Part shown: piece after piece, positions 56,201-63,667 of the stretch
Numbering within the stretch: the stretch's first letter is position 1
Layout of the letters: the number at the start of each line of letters is the position of its first letter
Source: Ureibacillus manganicus DSM 26584
GTDB taxonomy: Bacteria; Bacillota; Bacilli; Bacillales_A; Planococcaceae
Direction of reading: 5' to 3'
DNA length: 64,000 nucleotides
Assembly (NCBI RefSeq): GCF_000772945.1
Contig: NZ_JPVN01000001.1
Coordinates: 124,001-188,000 of the forward strand
Program-made: the position numbers and the translations under genes
The notes under the pieces: generated by a model
Told to the model about the DNA's origin: nothing
Databases searched by the model: none
What the model saw: only the letters and a program-made list of their open reading frames with translations

Positions 56201-56713
56201 CATTCCACGTCCACCGCCACCAAGTGCAGCTTTGATCATTAGAGGATAGCCATATTTTTCACCAAAAGTCTTCAATTCTTCGATGGAAGAAACAGGTCCG
56301 TCACTACCAGGGATGACTGGAATATCAGCCTCAATTGCTTGTTGTCTAGCTTTCACTTTATCTCCGAATATATCCAAATGGTAAGAAGATGGTCCGATGA
56401 AAATTATCCCTTCTTCTTCACATCTTCTTGCAAAATGAACATTTTCAGATAAAAAACCATATCCAGGATGGATTGCATCCACTTCAGCATGCTTTGCAAT
56501 TTCGATAATCCCTTCAATATCTAAATATGCATCAATTGGTTTTTTCCCAACTCCAACAAGATATGACTCATCTGATTTGTAACGATGATGGGATCCGCTA
56601 TCTTCCCTTGAATAAATTGCTACTGTTTTAATATTCAACTCATTGCATGCTCGAAAAATACGAATTGCAATTTCCCCTCTATTTGCAACTAATATTTTAC
56701 TAATCTTCTTCAC
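53279..56713 (-). CDS. pyc: Pyruvate carboxylase
   Basis: Pyc carboxylates pyruvate to oxaloacetate with biotin, ATP and bicarbonate, refilling the TCA cycle. The start is probably GTG 56713, with AGGGGTGG upstream, giving MKKISKILVANRGEIAIRIF and 1144 residues. Order: biotin carboxylase (about 1-450; IKAALGGGGRGMR, FIEVNPRIQVEHT), carboxyltransferase (about 520-820; DTTFRDAHQSLLATR, with IKDMAGLL), and biotin carrier at the end (TEAMKMETT, Lys is biotinylated). It starts 1 nt after ftsW, as in B. subtilis ftsW-pycA. Confidence 0.98.
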   Translation of the reverse strand: MKKISKILVANRGEIAIRIFRACNELNIKTVAIYSREDSGSHHRYKSDESYLVGVGKKPIDAYLDIEGIIEIAKHAEVDAIHPGYGFLSENVHFARRCEEEGIIFIGPSSYHLDIFGDKVKARQQAIEADIPVIPGSDGPVSSIEELKTFGEKYGYPLMIKAALGGGGRGMRLVQTEDDLQSSYERAKSEAKAAFGSDEVYVEKAIIKPKHIEVQILGDHSGNIIHLYERDCSIQRRHQKVVEIAPSNTLSEELRNRICAAAVQLMSNVNYVNAGTVEFLVAGDEFYFIEVNPRIQVEHTITEMITGIDIVHAQIKISEGSELYSEYMNIPKQNEIPIFGYAIQSRVTTEDPANNFMPDTGKLMVYRSSGGFGVRLDAGNGFQGAVVTPYYDSLLVKISTWGRTFRDAAAKMDRNLREFRIRGVKTNIPFLENVVLHEKFITGDFDTSFIDTTPELFEFPIRKDRGTKLLNYIGNITLNGFPGIEKRKKPILVQPTKPKLDLKSEIPVGTKQILDSKGADGLVQWIKEQQDVLLTDTTFRDAHQSLLATRVRSQDMYQIADYNARMMHNFFSFELWGGATFDVAYRFLKEDPWARLETLREKMPNVLFQMLLRGANAVGYKNYPDNLIREFIRESANSGVDVFRIFDSLNWIKGMEVAIDEVRNTGKVAEAAVCYTGDILDDSRAKYSVQYYKNMAKELEAAGAHILAIKDMAGLLKPEAAYRLISELKETTNLPIHLHTHDTSGNGVYTYAKAIEAGVDIIDTALGSMSGFTSQPSINSLYYAMKGSKRELKVDIDALEQLSYYWEDVRSFYSDFESGMKSPHSEIYVHEMPGGQYSNLQQQARAVGLGDRFDEVKKMYSTVNLMFGDIVKVTPSSKVVGDMALFMVQNDLNEDNIFTRGLTIDFPDSVVEFFQGYIGQVHGGFPKELQEIVLKDKEAITVRPGELLEPVDFEKIESMLATKYNRTITKQDVLAYALYPKVFEEYIAATDAFGDISVLDTPTFLYGLKLGEEIEVEIEKGKTLIIKLIEIGEPQHDGTRTLYFELNGQSRELVIQDLTVEVDGKITLKADPSNPNQIGATMPGTVLKVVVSKGSTVKRGDHLMITEAMKMETTVQAPKDGVVKEVFAQAGDAISTGDLLIEIE

Positions 56714-56714
56714 T

Positions 56715-57902
56715 TCATCCACCCCTAAGTTTTTTCTTCGATTCAAGCTTCACATACATTGATACGTTTAACAATATACCCATCGCTAAAGACAACATTA
56801 TAATGGAAGATCCACCATAACTGATATATGGTAAAGTTACCCCCGTTAACGGGATTAAGCCTGATACCCCTCCCAAATTGATGAAGGTTTGTATTGCAAT
56901 CCAACTAGAGATACCCGCAGCTATCATTCTAGCAAGTGGATCTTCTGTTTTCATAGCAATCTGTAACCCTCTAAAAACGATAAAACCTAGTCCAGCTAAT
57001 ACAAGAATAACACCTAATACCCCAAGTTCTTCAGCAATAATCGCCATGATGAAGTCATTATGTGGTTCAGGTAAATAACCTAGTTTTTGAACGGATTGTC
57101 CTAAACCAACCCCTTCTAACCCACCAGCACCAATCGCAATATATCCGTTAATAATTTGGTAACCAGAGCCTGTTTCATATTCAAATGGATTTAAGAAAAC
57201 TTTCAATCGGCCTAATCGATTTTCTGTGAAGATTTTATCTCCCTTCACTAGTAATATAAACGCGATTAAAAGTCCACCTAGAATTGCAAATACTGAGAAA
57301 AACTTTAAATAGGCTTTAAAACTCATTCCACTAGCGGCTATAACAGCAAAAGCAATCCCTGATAAGATCATAACAGCACCGATATCCGGTTCATTGGCAA
57401 CGCAAAAAATAACAAAAATCCAAATTAGAATGGGATAAATAATATTATTTGGTTGCAAATTTTCTAATGGGTTATTTAAGCTTTTCCTGTAAAATGCACC
57501 AGCAAAATATAATATGATAAAGAGCTTCGCAACCTCTGAAGGCTGGAAGTTCATAAACCCTAAATCTAACCAACTTTTAGAACCAGTTTGTTCGAAGCCA
57601 ACCCCGAAAATCCATAACCATATTAGTACTATGATCATTCCAAGTGTCATCATGACCATTAATTTTTTATTACTATAATGTTTATATGGAAAAAAGGCAC
57701 CTATAATAAATGGAATTGATGCAACAGTTAAATTTATTAATTGCTTTATATAATAATAATCCGGAGCTTCTTCTTCTTTAACAATCGCCACCATCATACT
57801 CGAACTGTAGATCATAATTAGTCCGAACAAACATAAAAAAACATATGTAAAAAACAGTGGATAATCAAAATTTCTAATATAATAACCGATGTATTTTCTC
57901 AT
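56715..57902 (-). CDS. ftsW: SEDS glycosyltransferase FtsW
   Basis: FtsW polymerises septal peptidoglycan with PbpB. The 395 residues have about ten spans. Family motifs are GSKSWLDLGFMNFQPSEVAK, VANEPDIGAVMIL, LPEPHNDFIMAIIAEELG and GVTLPYISYGGSSI. Neighbours ylaN and pyc identify it as ftsW rather than rodA or spoVE. The SEDS protein in the division cluster (16803-17891) is its paralogue. Confidence 0.94.
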   Translation of the reverse strand: MRKYIGYYIRNFDYPLFFTYVFLCLFGLIMIYSSSMMVAIVKEEEAPDYYYIKQLINLTVASIPFIIGAFFPYKHYSNKKLMVMMTLGMIIVLIWLWIFGVGFEQTGSKSWLDLGFMNFQPSEVAKLFIILYFAGAFYRKSLNNPLENLQPNNIIYPILIWIFVIFCVANEPDIGAVMILSGIAFAVIAASGMSFKAYLKFFSVFAILGGLLIAFILLVKGDKIFTENRLGRLKVFLNPFEYETGSGYQIINGYIAIGAGGLEGVGLGQSVQKLGYLPEPHNDFIMAIIAEELGVLGVILVLAGLGFIVFRGLQIAMKTEDPLARMIAAGISSWIAIQTFINLGGVSGLIPLTGVTLPYISYGGSSIIMLSLAMGILLNVSMYVKLESKKKLRGG

Positions 57903-57929
57903 TGCTATAAAACCTCTTTTTAGAAAAAA

Positions 57930-57961
57930 AACTCAAATCGCGAACATAGGCGTTTTGAGTT
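57930..57961 (-). terminator. Probable terminator or attenuator after ylaN
   Basis: AACTCAAA (57930) pairs with TTTGAGTT (57954-57961), with GCGAACATAGGCG in the loop; on the minus strand TTTTTTTT follows. It sits between ylaN and ftsW. Confidence 0.7.
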
Positions 57962-57968
57962 GATTCTA

Positions 57969-58250
57969 TTATTTGTTTGTATATGCTTCATGTAACAAAG
58001 AAAGTTCTTTTTCTAGCGTATCCAGAATTTCCTTTCCTCGTTCACGTGTTAATAATCCTAGCTTAACAGCAAAATCAATCTCACGTGATAAGCCAAACAT
58101 TTGTGTATCAAGTACTTCTTCGTATAATGGACAGGATGGCATCGTTAGATGGTCCATCTGAACTTTTATTAACTTAGCAATTTTATCTGCATCAGCAAGC
58201 AATAATTCTAACGCTTTCTCGCTAAAGGAAGCTGGTGATTTCGTATCCAC
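57969..58250 (-). CDS. ylaN: YlaN (UPF0358) protein
   Basis: This is a 93-residue helical protein of the UPF0358 family. It is essential in some B. subtilis conditions and has been tied to iron homeostasis and Fur in Gram-positives. The stretch [20 protein letters not shown] and [20 protein letters not shown] is nearly identical to B. subtilis YlaN. The start appears to be GTG 58250 with a G-rich stretch just upstream. It precedes ftsW, as in relatives. Confidence 0.94.
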   Translation of the reverse strand: MDTKSPASFSEKALELLLADADKIAKLIKVQMDHLTMPSCPLYEEVLDTQMFGLSREIDFAVKLGLLTRERGKEILDTLEKELSLLHEAYTNK

Positions 58251-58338
58251 GAGGACGCCCCCATTTTTTTGATATTTCTTCTATTCTATCTTTATAAATT
58301 TTATCTTCATAAAGATAAAAAAGCAAGTGAATTCATTA

Positions 58339-58575
58339 GAAAAGCGAAGAACGCTCGCCCAGCTCCGCGTCGGCGAAAACGCAACTTCCTGTTGCATCGC
58401 CGACATGACCCACATCGTGTGGGCCGCAGCAACTGGCCGTCCGTAAACGCGACCTCCTGTCGCACTACCGGCACTCGTACATCCATGTACTTCGGAGAAA
58501 CCGACAAAAGAGCGCTCTTTGCTCTTGCAGGCGGTTTTGAAGTTGCCGAGGAGCTAGCGTTTGGAGCTAGACAAT
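58339..58575 (+). repeat. GC-rich modular hairpin repeat, long form
   Basis: It starts with AAAGCGAAGAACGCTCGCCC and ends with TTTGGAGCTAGAC. Compared with the 22485-22658 copy it carries an extra module with a nested hairpin (GTCGGCGA with TCGCCGAC) and CCCAC/GTGGG. Later hairpins are GCGAC/GTCGC, GTACAT/ATGTAC and AAGAGC/GCTCTT. ORFs on both strands through it (to 116 codons) are by-products. It occupies most of the 457-nt ylaN-ylaL gap. Confidence 0.9.
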
Positions 58576-58707
58576 GTCCAAATTCTCCAAAAATATATAC
58601 TTTCATAACTACATGAATAATAGCTTTTAAACGATATTTCTTTATTAAATTGTACATGTAGCGGTATACTGTAATATGAGAAATAAATTAGGGGGATTGA
58701 CTCACAC

Positions 58708-59208
58708 ATGGAAACTATCATTCCTATAACAGGTGCTGTAACATATAAAATAACTATAGATCCGACAGTTTGGATTTTTGATGACCGACGTTTAGACTTA
58801 AAAACTTACTTTACTCAAAAGGTCGAAGAAGACTCTGAAGATATGAAATACTTATTATCTATGGGTAAACACTGGTCACGCGAAATAATGGAAGGTGCGA
58901 CATTCCCACCAACATTAAAAACAGAAAGAAAATTTGACCGCCAAGGTATGAAAACAGGTACCTTTGGAATGGAAATTAAATATTTCTTAAAAAATGCTGA
59001 AATTCATGAAGATGCAACACGTGTCGTTTTTGAATGTGAAGGTGGAACTGAACATGCATTTTCTATTGAAGATGCTACTCGTTTAATCTTTAAATTTAGT
59101 GAAGATGGTAAACCAATACTAGAAGATGGACCTGTACATTTATTATTACCAGATGGTTCAAATGTAGATAATCCTATTAAAAATATCCGTGCCATTCGTG
59201 TAGAATAG
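58708..59208 (+). CDS. ylaL: YlaL-like conserved protein
   Basis: This is a 166-residue soluble protein. It begins METIIPITGAVTYKITIDPT and has the conserved-looking core WIFDDRRLDLKTYF, MGKHWSREIMEGATFPPT and a beta-rich end (GPVHLLLPDGSNVDNPI). Position next to ylaI and ylaN matches B. subtilis ylaL. Relatives are sometimes labelled peptidyl-prolyl isomerases, which I cannot support here. ATG 58708 has GGGGGA upstream. ylaI follows 10 nt later. Confidence 0.78.
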   Translation: METIIPITGAVTYKITIDPTVWIFDDRRLDLKTYFTQKVEEDSEDMKYLLSMGKHWSREIMEGATFPPTLKTERKFDRQGMKTGTFGMEIKYFLKNAEIHEDATRVVFECEGGTEHAFSIEDATRLIFKFSEDGKPILEDGPVHLLLPDGSNVDNPIKNIRAIRVE

Positions 59209-59218
59209 GAGGAACATA

Positions 59219-59425
59219 ATGCGCGTCAAATGTGTGCTTTGTGATGCAATTAACAACTTAGACGAAGAATTACCGCTCTCAAAAAAATTACGTAATCGGC
59301 CTATTCATACTTACATGTGTTCTTCTTGTTATGATCGTATAGCAATAAAAACTGAAGAACGTGTAGCTACGGGTAAATTTCGTTTTTATCGTGATTCTCC
59401 AAAAAGTGCTGAGGATTACCTTTAA
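59219..59425 (+). CDS. ylaI: YlaI, small zinc-ribbon-like protein (DUF2197)
   Basis: The 68-residue protein has two CxxC pairs (CVLCDAINN and CSSCYDRI) about 30 residues apart, a probable zinc ribbon. The stretch LRNRPIHTYMCSSCYDRIA and the end FRFYRD match B. subtilis YlaI. It starts at ATG 59219 with AGGAGG 6-10 nt upstream, and lies 10 nt after ylaL. The function is unknown. Confidence 0.9.
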   Translation: MRVKCVLCDAINNLDEELPLSKKLRNRPIHTYMCSSCYDRIAIKTEERVATGKFRFYRDSPKSAEDYL

Positions 59426-59448
59426 GAAATTAACCTACAATTATAAAG

Positions 59449-59483
59449 AAAAAACCTTGAACTTTTTTCGTTCAAGGTTTTTT
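59449..59483. terminator. Bidirectional terminator between ylaI and the ABC operon
   Basis: A 14-bp stem (AAAAAACCTTGAAC with its complement) around a 7-nt loop, T-runs on both sides; it serves convergent ylaI and the ABC permease gene. Confidence 0.93.
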
Positions 59484-59501
59484 ATGTGCACTTTTTTAAA
59501 A

Positions 59502-60296
59502 CTATTCATTTTTTATTAACCTTTTTTCAAGTAATTCTACTAATTGATACATAATGGTTGCAAAGACCGCAATGACGAGTAAAGACAATAATACGAGGTT
59601 AAAATTGAATACTTGGAATCCGTAAATGATTAGATAACCTAAACCTTGTGAGGATACGAGGAATTCCCCTACAATAACCCCTACCCAAGATAAGCCTACA
59701 TTTACTTTCAAAGTTGATATAATCGTTGGAAATGATGCAGGTAATATTGCCTCTTTAAACATTTGTGTTCGTGATGCGTTAAAGGTTTGTAATACTTTTA
59801 AATAGTTTGAATCCACCGTTCTAAAGGCTGTATATATTACAATCGTAGAAATAATAACTGAAATTAATGCTCCCATAGTGATAATCGAACTCATTCCTGG
59901 ACCTAATGCTACGATTAAAATCGGCCCAAGCGCTACTTTAGGCATAGAGTTTAATACTACTAAATAGGGATCCAGAACTTTCGATAAAAATGGAGACCAC
60001 CATAATATTGCAGCTAAAATTGTTCCTACCAATGTTCCTAATATAAAACCAAGGACCGTTTCAAACAACGTATAGCTAGAGTGATAGAGTAGTGAATAAT
60101 CAGCTACTTTTTCAACAAATAAATGACCTATTTTTGATGGGGAGCTAAAGATGAGCTGATCAATCCATCGTAATGTGGATGCTACTTCCCAAATTACAAA
60201 AAATAAAACTAAAATTAATAGCTGGTAGAAACGAACCCACATTCTTTCTTTTCTCAAACTTGCTTTGTAATCTTCATGAAGTTTATTAATGTTCAA
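59502..60296 (-). CDS. ABC importer permease (SsuC/TauC/YtlD type)
   Basis: The permease has 264 residues and about six spans. It carries the EAA loop with the G ([40 protein letters not shown]) that contacts the ATPase. The start is TTG 60296 with AAGGAG 10 nt upstream, overlapping the ATPase gene by 11 nt; the longer frame lies inside the ATPase gene. It is the last gene of a three-gene importer. The substrate is not determined by this subunit. Confidence 0.9.
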   Translation of the reverse strand: MNINKLHEDYKASLRKERMWVRFYQLLILVLFFVIWEVASTLRWIDQLIFSSPSKIGHLFVEKVADYSLLYHSSYTLFETVLGFILGTLVGTILAAILWWSPFLSKVLDPYLVVLNSMPKVALGPILIVALGPGMSSIITMGALISVIISTIVIYTAFRTVDSNYLKVLQTFNASRTQMFKEAILPASFPTIISTLKVNVGLSWVGVIVGEFLVSSQGLGYLIIYGFQVFNFNLVLLSLLVIAVFATIMYQLVELLEKRLIKNE

Positions 60297-61056
60297 GACT
60301 CTCCAGCTCCTTCCAAATAGTCTGGAATAGCGAAGAATACATTGGATTCGCACGCGCTTCAAAAGGCGTTAAATTTCTAACTTCTTCTGGCACTTCAAAG
60401 GTTTGATAAAGTCGACCTGGTTTTGCAGAAAATAGGAAAATGCGATCACTCATTGCAATTGCTTCACCTATGTCGTGAGTTACAAGTACTGCGGTTTTTC
60501 CATATTCCTTCATTAACTTATGAACTAAATCTTCAAGCTTTAATTTTGATTGGTAGTCAAGTGCTGAGAAGGGTTCATCAAGTAGTAGTATTTTAGGATC
60601 TACAGCTAACGTTCTTGCTAATGCTACCCTTTGTCTCATTCCACCGGATAGTTCCCTTGGATACTTCTTTTCGATTGATGGTAAACCTACATCGGCAAGT
60701 AGTTTCGAAGCAAGTTTTTCCGATTCATCTTTATTTACTTTTAATAGTTTTAAACCAAGCGTGACGTTCTCCTCAATTGTTCTCCAAGGGAATAAATAAT
60801 CTTGTTGAAGCATATATCCAATCGACAAGTCAGCATTTGCAAAAACATCTTGTTCTTCAATTAGTACTTTTCCTGCTGTAGGTGGAAATAATCCCGCAAG
60901 TATTGATAAAAGAGTCGTTTTACCACAGCCACTAGGACCAATAAACGAAACAAACTCTCCTTTTTCAATCGTTAAATTTATATCTTGTAATGCTTCGGTT
61001 GCAGTTTTGCTAGAGAAATACGTATGATGAACTTTGCTGACGGTAAGAAAGCTCAT
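60286..61056 (-). CDS. ABC importer ATPase (SsuB/TauB/YtlC type)
   Basis: The 256-residue ATPase powers the importer. Walker A is GPSGCGKTT (residues 41-49), followed by the Q-loop LQQDYLFPW, the signature [14 protein letters not shown], Walker [13 protein letters not shown] and the switch His in LVTHDIGEA. It groups with nitrate/sulfonate/taurine-type ATPases by its [13 protein letters not shown] stretch. It starts 1 nt after the binding-protein gene. Confidence 0.94.
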   Translation of the reverse strand: MSFLTVSKVHHTYFSSKTATEALQDINLTIEKGEFVSFIGPSGCGKTTLLSILAGLFPPTAGKVLIEEQDVFANADLSIGYMLQQDYLFPWRTIEENVTLGLKLLKVNKDESEKLASKLLADVGLPSIEKKYPRELSGGMRQRVALARTLAVDPKILLLDEPFSALDYQSKLKLEDLVHKLMKEYGKTAVLVTHDIGEAIAMSDRIFLFSAKPGRLYQTFEVPEEVRNLTPFEARANPMYSSLFQTIWKELESLEH

Positions 61057-61057
61057 T

Positions 61058-62056
61058 TTACTTCGACACCTTATCAGCGAAAGTCGTATTCACTAAGTCT
61101 TCATACGGTATTCTCGCAGGTAATTCTCCAGCTTCATCCATAATATTTTGTAAGTTATCCCATTCTTCCTGATCTAAAATTGGATCTTTTGCATAAGATT
61201 CTTGAGAACGATAACGATCGACAACCGTAGCTATCAAATCAACGTCGGTATTTTCAAAATAAGGAACAATTGCTTTTGCAACTTCTTCCGCAGAGCTTGA
61301 GTATACAAAATCTTGTGCTTTTTTAATCGCTCTTGTGAAGGCTTCAATTGTTTCAGGATTTGACGAAATCATACTATCCTTTGTCATAAATACAGTGTAA
61401 GGTACATGACCGGACTCTGTTCCAAATGACGCTACGATATATCCAACACCTTCAGCTTCAAAAATGCTAGCAGTTGGCTCAAATAATTGAACAAAGTCAC
61501 CAGTTCCTGAAGCAAATGCTGTTGAGATATTAGCAAAATCAATATTTTGAATTAACTCTAAATCCGCATGTGGATCAATTCCATGCTGTTTTAATACATA
61601 CTCCCCTACCATTTGCGGCATACCGCCCTTACGTTGACCTAGGAAAGTAGAATCCTTTAACATATCCCAAGTAAAGTTTTCAATCGGCTCACGGGAAACT
61701 AAAAACGTTCCATCAGTTTGTGTTAACTGTGCGAAGTTCTTAATCGGGTCATTTGCTCCTTGCGCTGATACATAAATGGATGTTTCAGCTCCAACAAGTG
61801 CTACATCGATGCCATCTGATAATAGGGCCGTCATCGTTTTATCTCCACCAGGAATCGTCGATAGTTCGATTTTTAGGCCTTCTTCCTCAAAATACCCTTT
61901 CTCAATTGCTACATATAGTGGTGCATAGAAAATAGAACGAGTTACTTCACCAACCTTTACAGTTTTAAGTTCTTCTTTTCCACCACATGCGGCAAGAACG
62001 AGAACCATTAAACTAGAAAAGACAACTAGTAACAAAGGCTTTAACCATCTTTTCAC
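61058..62056 (-). CDS. ABC importer substrate-binding lipoprotein (NMT1/SsuA-like)
   Basis: The start is GTG 62056, with AGGAGG 9 nt upstream, giving MKRWLKPLLLVVFSSLMVLV and the lipobox LAAC (Cys about residue 24). The mature protein is a periplasmic-binding-protein type II fold of the NMT1/SsuA kind (VGEVTRSIFYAPLYVAIEKG, DVALVGAETSIYVSAQ, GTFLVSREP). It should capture a small organic solute outside the membrane. Candidates are a sulfonate, a pyrimidine precursor or similar; B. subtilis YtlA is the closest type I know. The length is 332 residues. A dyad (TAGGCAA with TTGCCTA) lies in the leader at about 62106-62138. Confidence 0.9.
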   Translation of the reverse strand: MKRWLKPLLLVVFSSLMVLVLAACGGKEELKTVKVGEVTRSIFYAPLYVAIEKGYFEEEGLKIELSTIPGGDKTMTALLSDGIDVALVGAETSIYVSAQGANDPIKNFAQLTQTDGTFLVSREPIENFTWDMLKDSTFLGQRKGGMPQMVGEYVLKQHGIDPHADLELIQNIDFANISTAFASGTGDFVQLFEPTASIFEAEGVGYIVASFGTESGHVPYTVFMTKDSMISSNPETIEAFTRAIKKAQDFVYSSSAEEVAKAIVPYFENTDVDLIATVVDRYRSQESYAKDPILDQEEWDNLQNIMDEAGELPARIPYEDLVNTTFADKVSK

Positions 62057-62240
62057 GCACACTTTCCTCCTCTTTATTTCGACTGTTTTATCTAGAGTAG
62101 AGTATGCTAGGCAAAGAAAATGTGTTAATTGCCTATATCTAAAGTAATGCGCGCTCACTTAATCTTTTTAAAAAAATTGTCTTCATCTTTTAATACATCA
62201 CTTTTCAAGTTTGAAAATCGCTCACAGACGGAATTGACAT

Positions 62241-62291
62241 ACGACATATTGAAAATTAAGTGCAGTTTGCACATAATTCTGGATATGTCGT
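62241..62291 (+). other. Nested inverted repeat in a gene-free gap
   Basis: ACGACATAT (62241-62249) pairs exactly with ATATGTCGT (62283-62291); inside, GTGCA (62260) pairs with TGCAC (62268-62272) around GTT. TTGACA precedes it directly (62235-62240). The 383-nt gap 62057-62439 holds this and the hairpin at 62335-62354, with no supportable gene. Confidence 0.55.
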
Positions 62292-62334
62292 GTGTTATTT
62301 TTGGAAATACGGATGTTTATGAGAAATAGATCGC

Positions 62335-62365
62335 CTAGAATAATTGGTTTCTAGACAATTTTTTA
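62335..62365 (+). terminator. Plus-strand terminator-like hairpin
   Basis: CTAGAA (62335-62340) and TTCTAG (62349-62354) form a stem, followed by ACAATTTTTTAATTTTT. There is no plus-strand gene before it, so it may end a small transcript. Confidence 0.5.
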
Positions 62366-62439
62366 ATTTTTACTTAGATTTATTCCTTATAATTTATAAC
62401 TGAGGCTTATCAAAGTCGATACGATTCTAATTTGTTGGG

Positions 62440-63003
62440 TTATTCAATTGGTCTTGAAGACATAAATTCATTTCCATTAGAATCCATAAAAATACGGGGG
62501 GCCACTTTTACTAATTCCATATAAAATTCACCTTCGCCGGTAATATAAAATGTATTACCTTTCGTTGTAATTTTTATATTATCAATTTCCATCTCAATTC
62601 GTTTTTGACTTAGTATTTCCTTTTCCTTTTCAGGATTCATTCCAGGTTTATAATTGTTCAAAATCGGATCTTCAATAACCTTTAACTTCCCCTTAAAAAA
62701 TTCCAATTTATTGTGCTGATCAATTCTCCCAACTAATATGTTATCTTCTAGATCACTTTCTTTAGCTATATAATATGGTTCATTTCCTGTAGTTAGTTGA
62801 TTTCCTTGATTCATATAGAAATAAATTAAACCAAAAGAAATGAATAGTACCAATGCTACTACTAGTTTAGGAATAAAGAATCTTTTCTTTTGATTCACCT
62901 GCAATCGATTATGAACAATCATTTTATCTCTCACTGTAAACTTTGGTTCTGAAAATATTGAGTCATCTAATGCCTGACGCAAGTTCTTTAATTGTTCATC
63001 CAT
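62440..63003 (-). CDS. Probable anti-sigma factor, single membrane span
   Basis: The 187-residue protein has a cytoplasmic N-terminal part of about 43 residues (LRQALDDSIFSEPKFTVRDK), one span at about 45-64 (PKLVVALVLFISFGLIYFY) and an extracytoplasmic domain. That topology, and its 8-nt overlap with the ECF sigma gene, make it the cognate anti-sigma factor by inference. No zinc-binding HxxxCxxC motif is present in the N-terminal part, so it is not a ZAS-type anti-sigma. The outer domain is not one I recognise. Confidence 0.72.
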   Translation of the reverse strand: MDEQLKNLRQALDDSIFSEPKFTVRDKMIVHNRLQVNQKKRFFIPKLVVALVLFISFGLIYFYMNQGNQLTTGNEPYYIAKESDLEDNILVGRIDQHNKLEFFKGKLKVIEDPILNNYKPGMNPEKEKEILSQKRIEMEIDNIKITTKGNTFYITGEGEFYMELVKVAPRIFMDSNGNEFMSSRPIE

Positions 63004-63553
63004 TTAAATCGCTCCCTTCTAGTATCATTCTTAAAGATTCACGGGCCCTCATAAGTCTGGATTTAATTGTGTTTTGGTTTTTATTTAATACATTTGATAT
63101 TTCTTTTATAGATAATTCCTCGTAATAATATAACAAAACCACTTCTCTATACTTTAATGGTAAGGATAAAACAGCTTGAACTAATTTTGACTGTGATTCA
63201 TGATTTTCATATAGTTTCTCTGGTGAAGGTTGTTTTGATTGGATATGTGAGAAGAAATTATTTAATACAAGCACTCTTCTGAACCAAGCAGTACGTGTTG
63301 CATCCTTTGCTCGATTGATAGCAATACGGTAAACCCAAGCTTTATAAGATGTGATTTGCTTATGGTTTTCATAGTGATCATAACAAGTCACAAATACATC
63401 TTGTACTATTTCTTGTGCTTTTCCCCAGTCTTTCACATATGTGAATACTAAATTCACAAGAGCATTACCGTACTCATTCATAAGATCTTCCAACCACAAT
63501 TCAGCTGTATCGAGTACATTTGAGTTTTCACTACGAGGCTGTGATAAGTCCAT
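62996..63553 (-). CDS. ECF-family RNA polymerase sigma factor
   Basis: The start is ATG 63553 (MDLSQPRSENSNVLDTAELW) with AGGAGAGGAG upstream; the longer frame would contain the gene's own promoter. The 185-residue length is typical for ECF sigmas, with only regions 2 and 4. Region 2 shows LVFTYVKDWGKAQEIVQDVF and YKAWVYRIAINRAKD. Region 4 shows LPLKYREVVLLYYYEELSIK and LNKNQNTIKSRLMRARE. The promoter at 63589-63615 fits ECF recognition, so it is probably autoregulated. Next gene downstream is the anti-sigma candidate. I cannot assign a named sigma. Confidence 0.92.
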   Translation of the reverse strand: MDLSQPRSENSNVLDTAELWLEDLMNEYGNALVNLVFTYVKDWGKAQEIVQDVFVTCYDHYENHKQITSYKAWVYRIAINRAKDATRTAWFRRVLVLNNFFSHIQSKQPSPEKLYENHESQSKLVQAVLSLPLKYREVVLLYYYEELSIKEISNVLNKNQNTIKSRLMRARESLRMILEGSDLNG

Positions 63554-63588
63554 AATTAACTCAACTCCTCTCCTTGCGTTTCCCCTAA

Positions 63589-63615
63589 GACGAGTTAGCA
63601 TTCGTTTTCGTTTCA
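63589..63615 (-). promoter_or_regulatory. ECF-type autoregulatory promoter
   Basis: On the minus strand TGAAAC (63615-63610) and CGTC (63592-63589) are 17 bp apart, the pattern known for sigma-M and related ECF promoters of B. subtilis. It would start transcription about 30 nt before ATG 63553. Confidence 0.85.
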
Positions 63616-63667
63616 TTTTTTATGTAAATTTTAACAGATTTAGGTTTTCATCTTCCAATTTATTTAA

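Noticed and set aside
58269-58657. Overlapping ORFs of 115-116 codons on both strands between ylaN and ylaL
   Set aside because: Both arise from the stop-poor, GC-rich repeat at 58339-58575; their proteins resemble only translated repeat.
62057-62160. TPP riboswitch for the ABC importer
   Set aside because: The conserved CTGAGA element and its partner are absent from the leader.
62129-62329. Plus-strand ORF of 66 codons before the hairpin at 62335
   Set aside because: No ribosome-binding site, no recognisable domain, and it covers the nested dyad; a non-coding element is the better reading.
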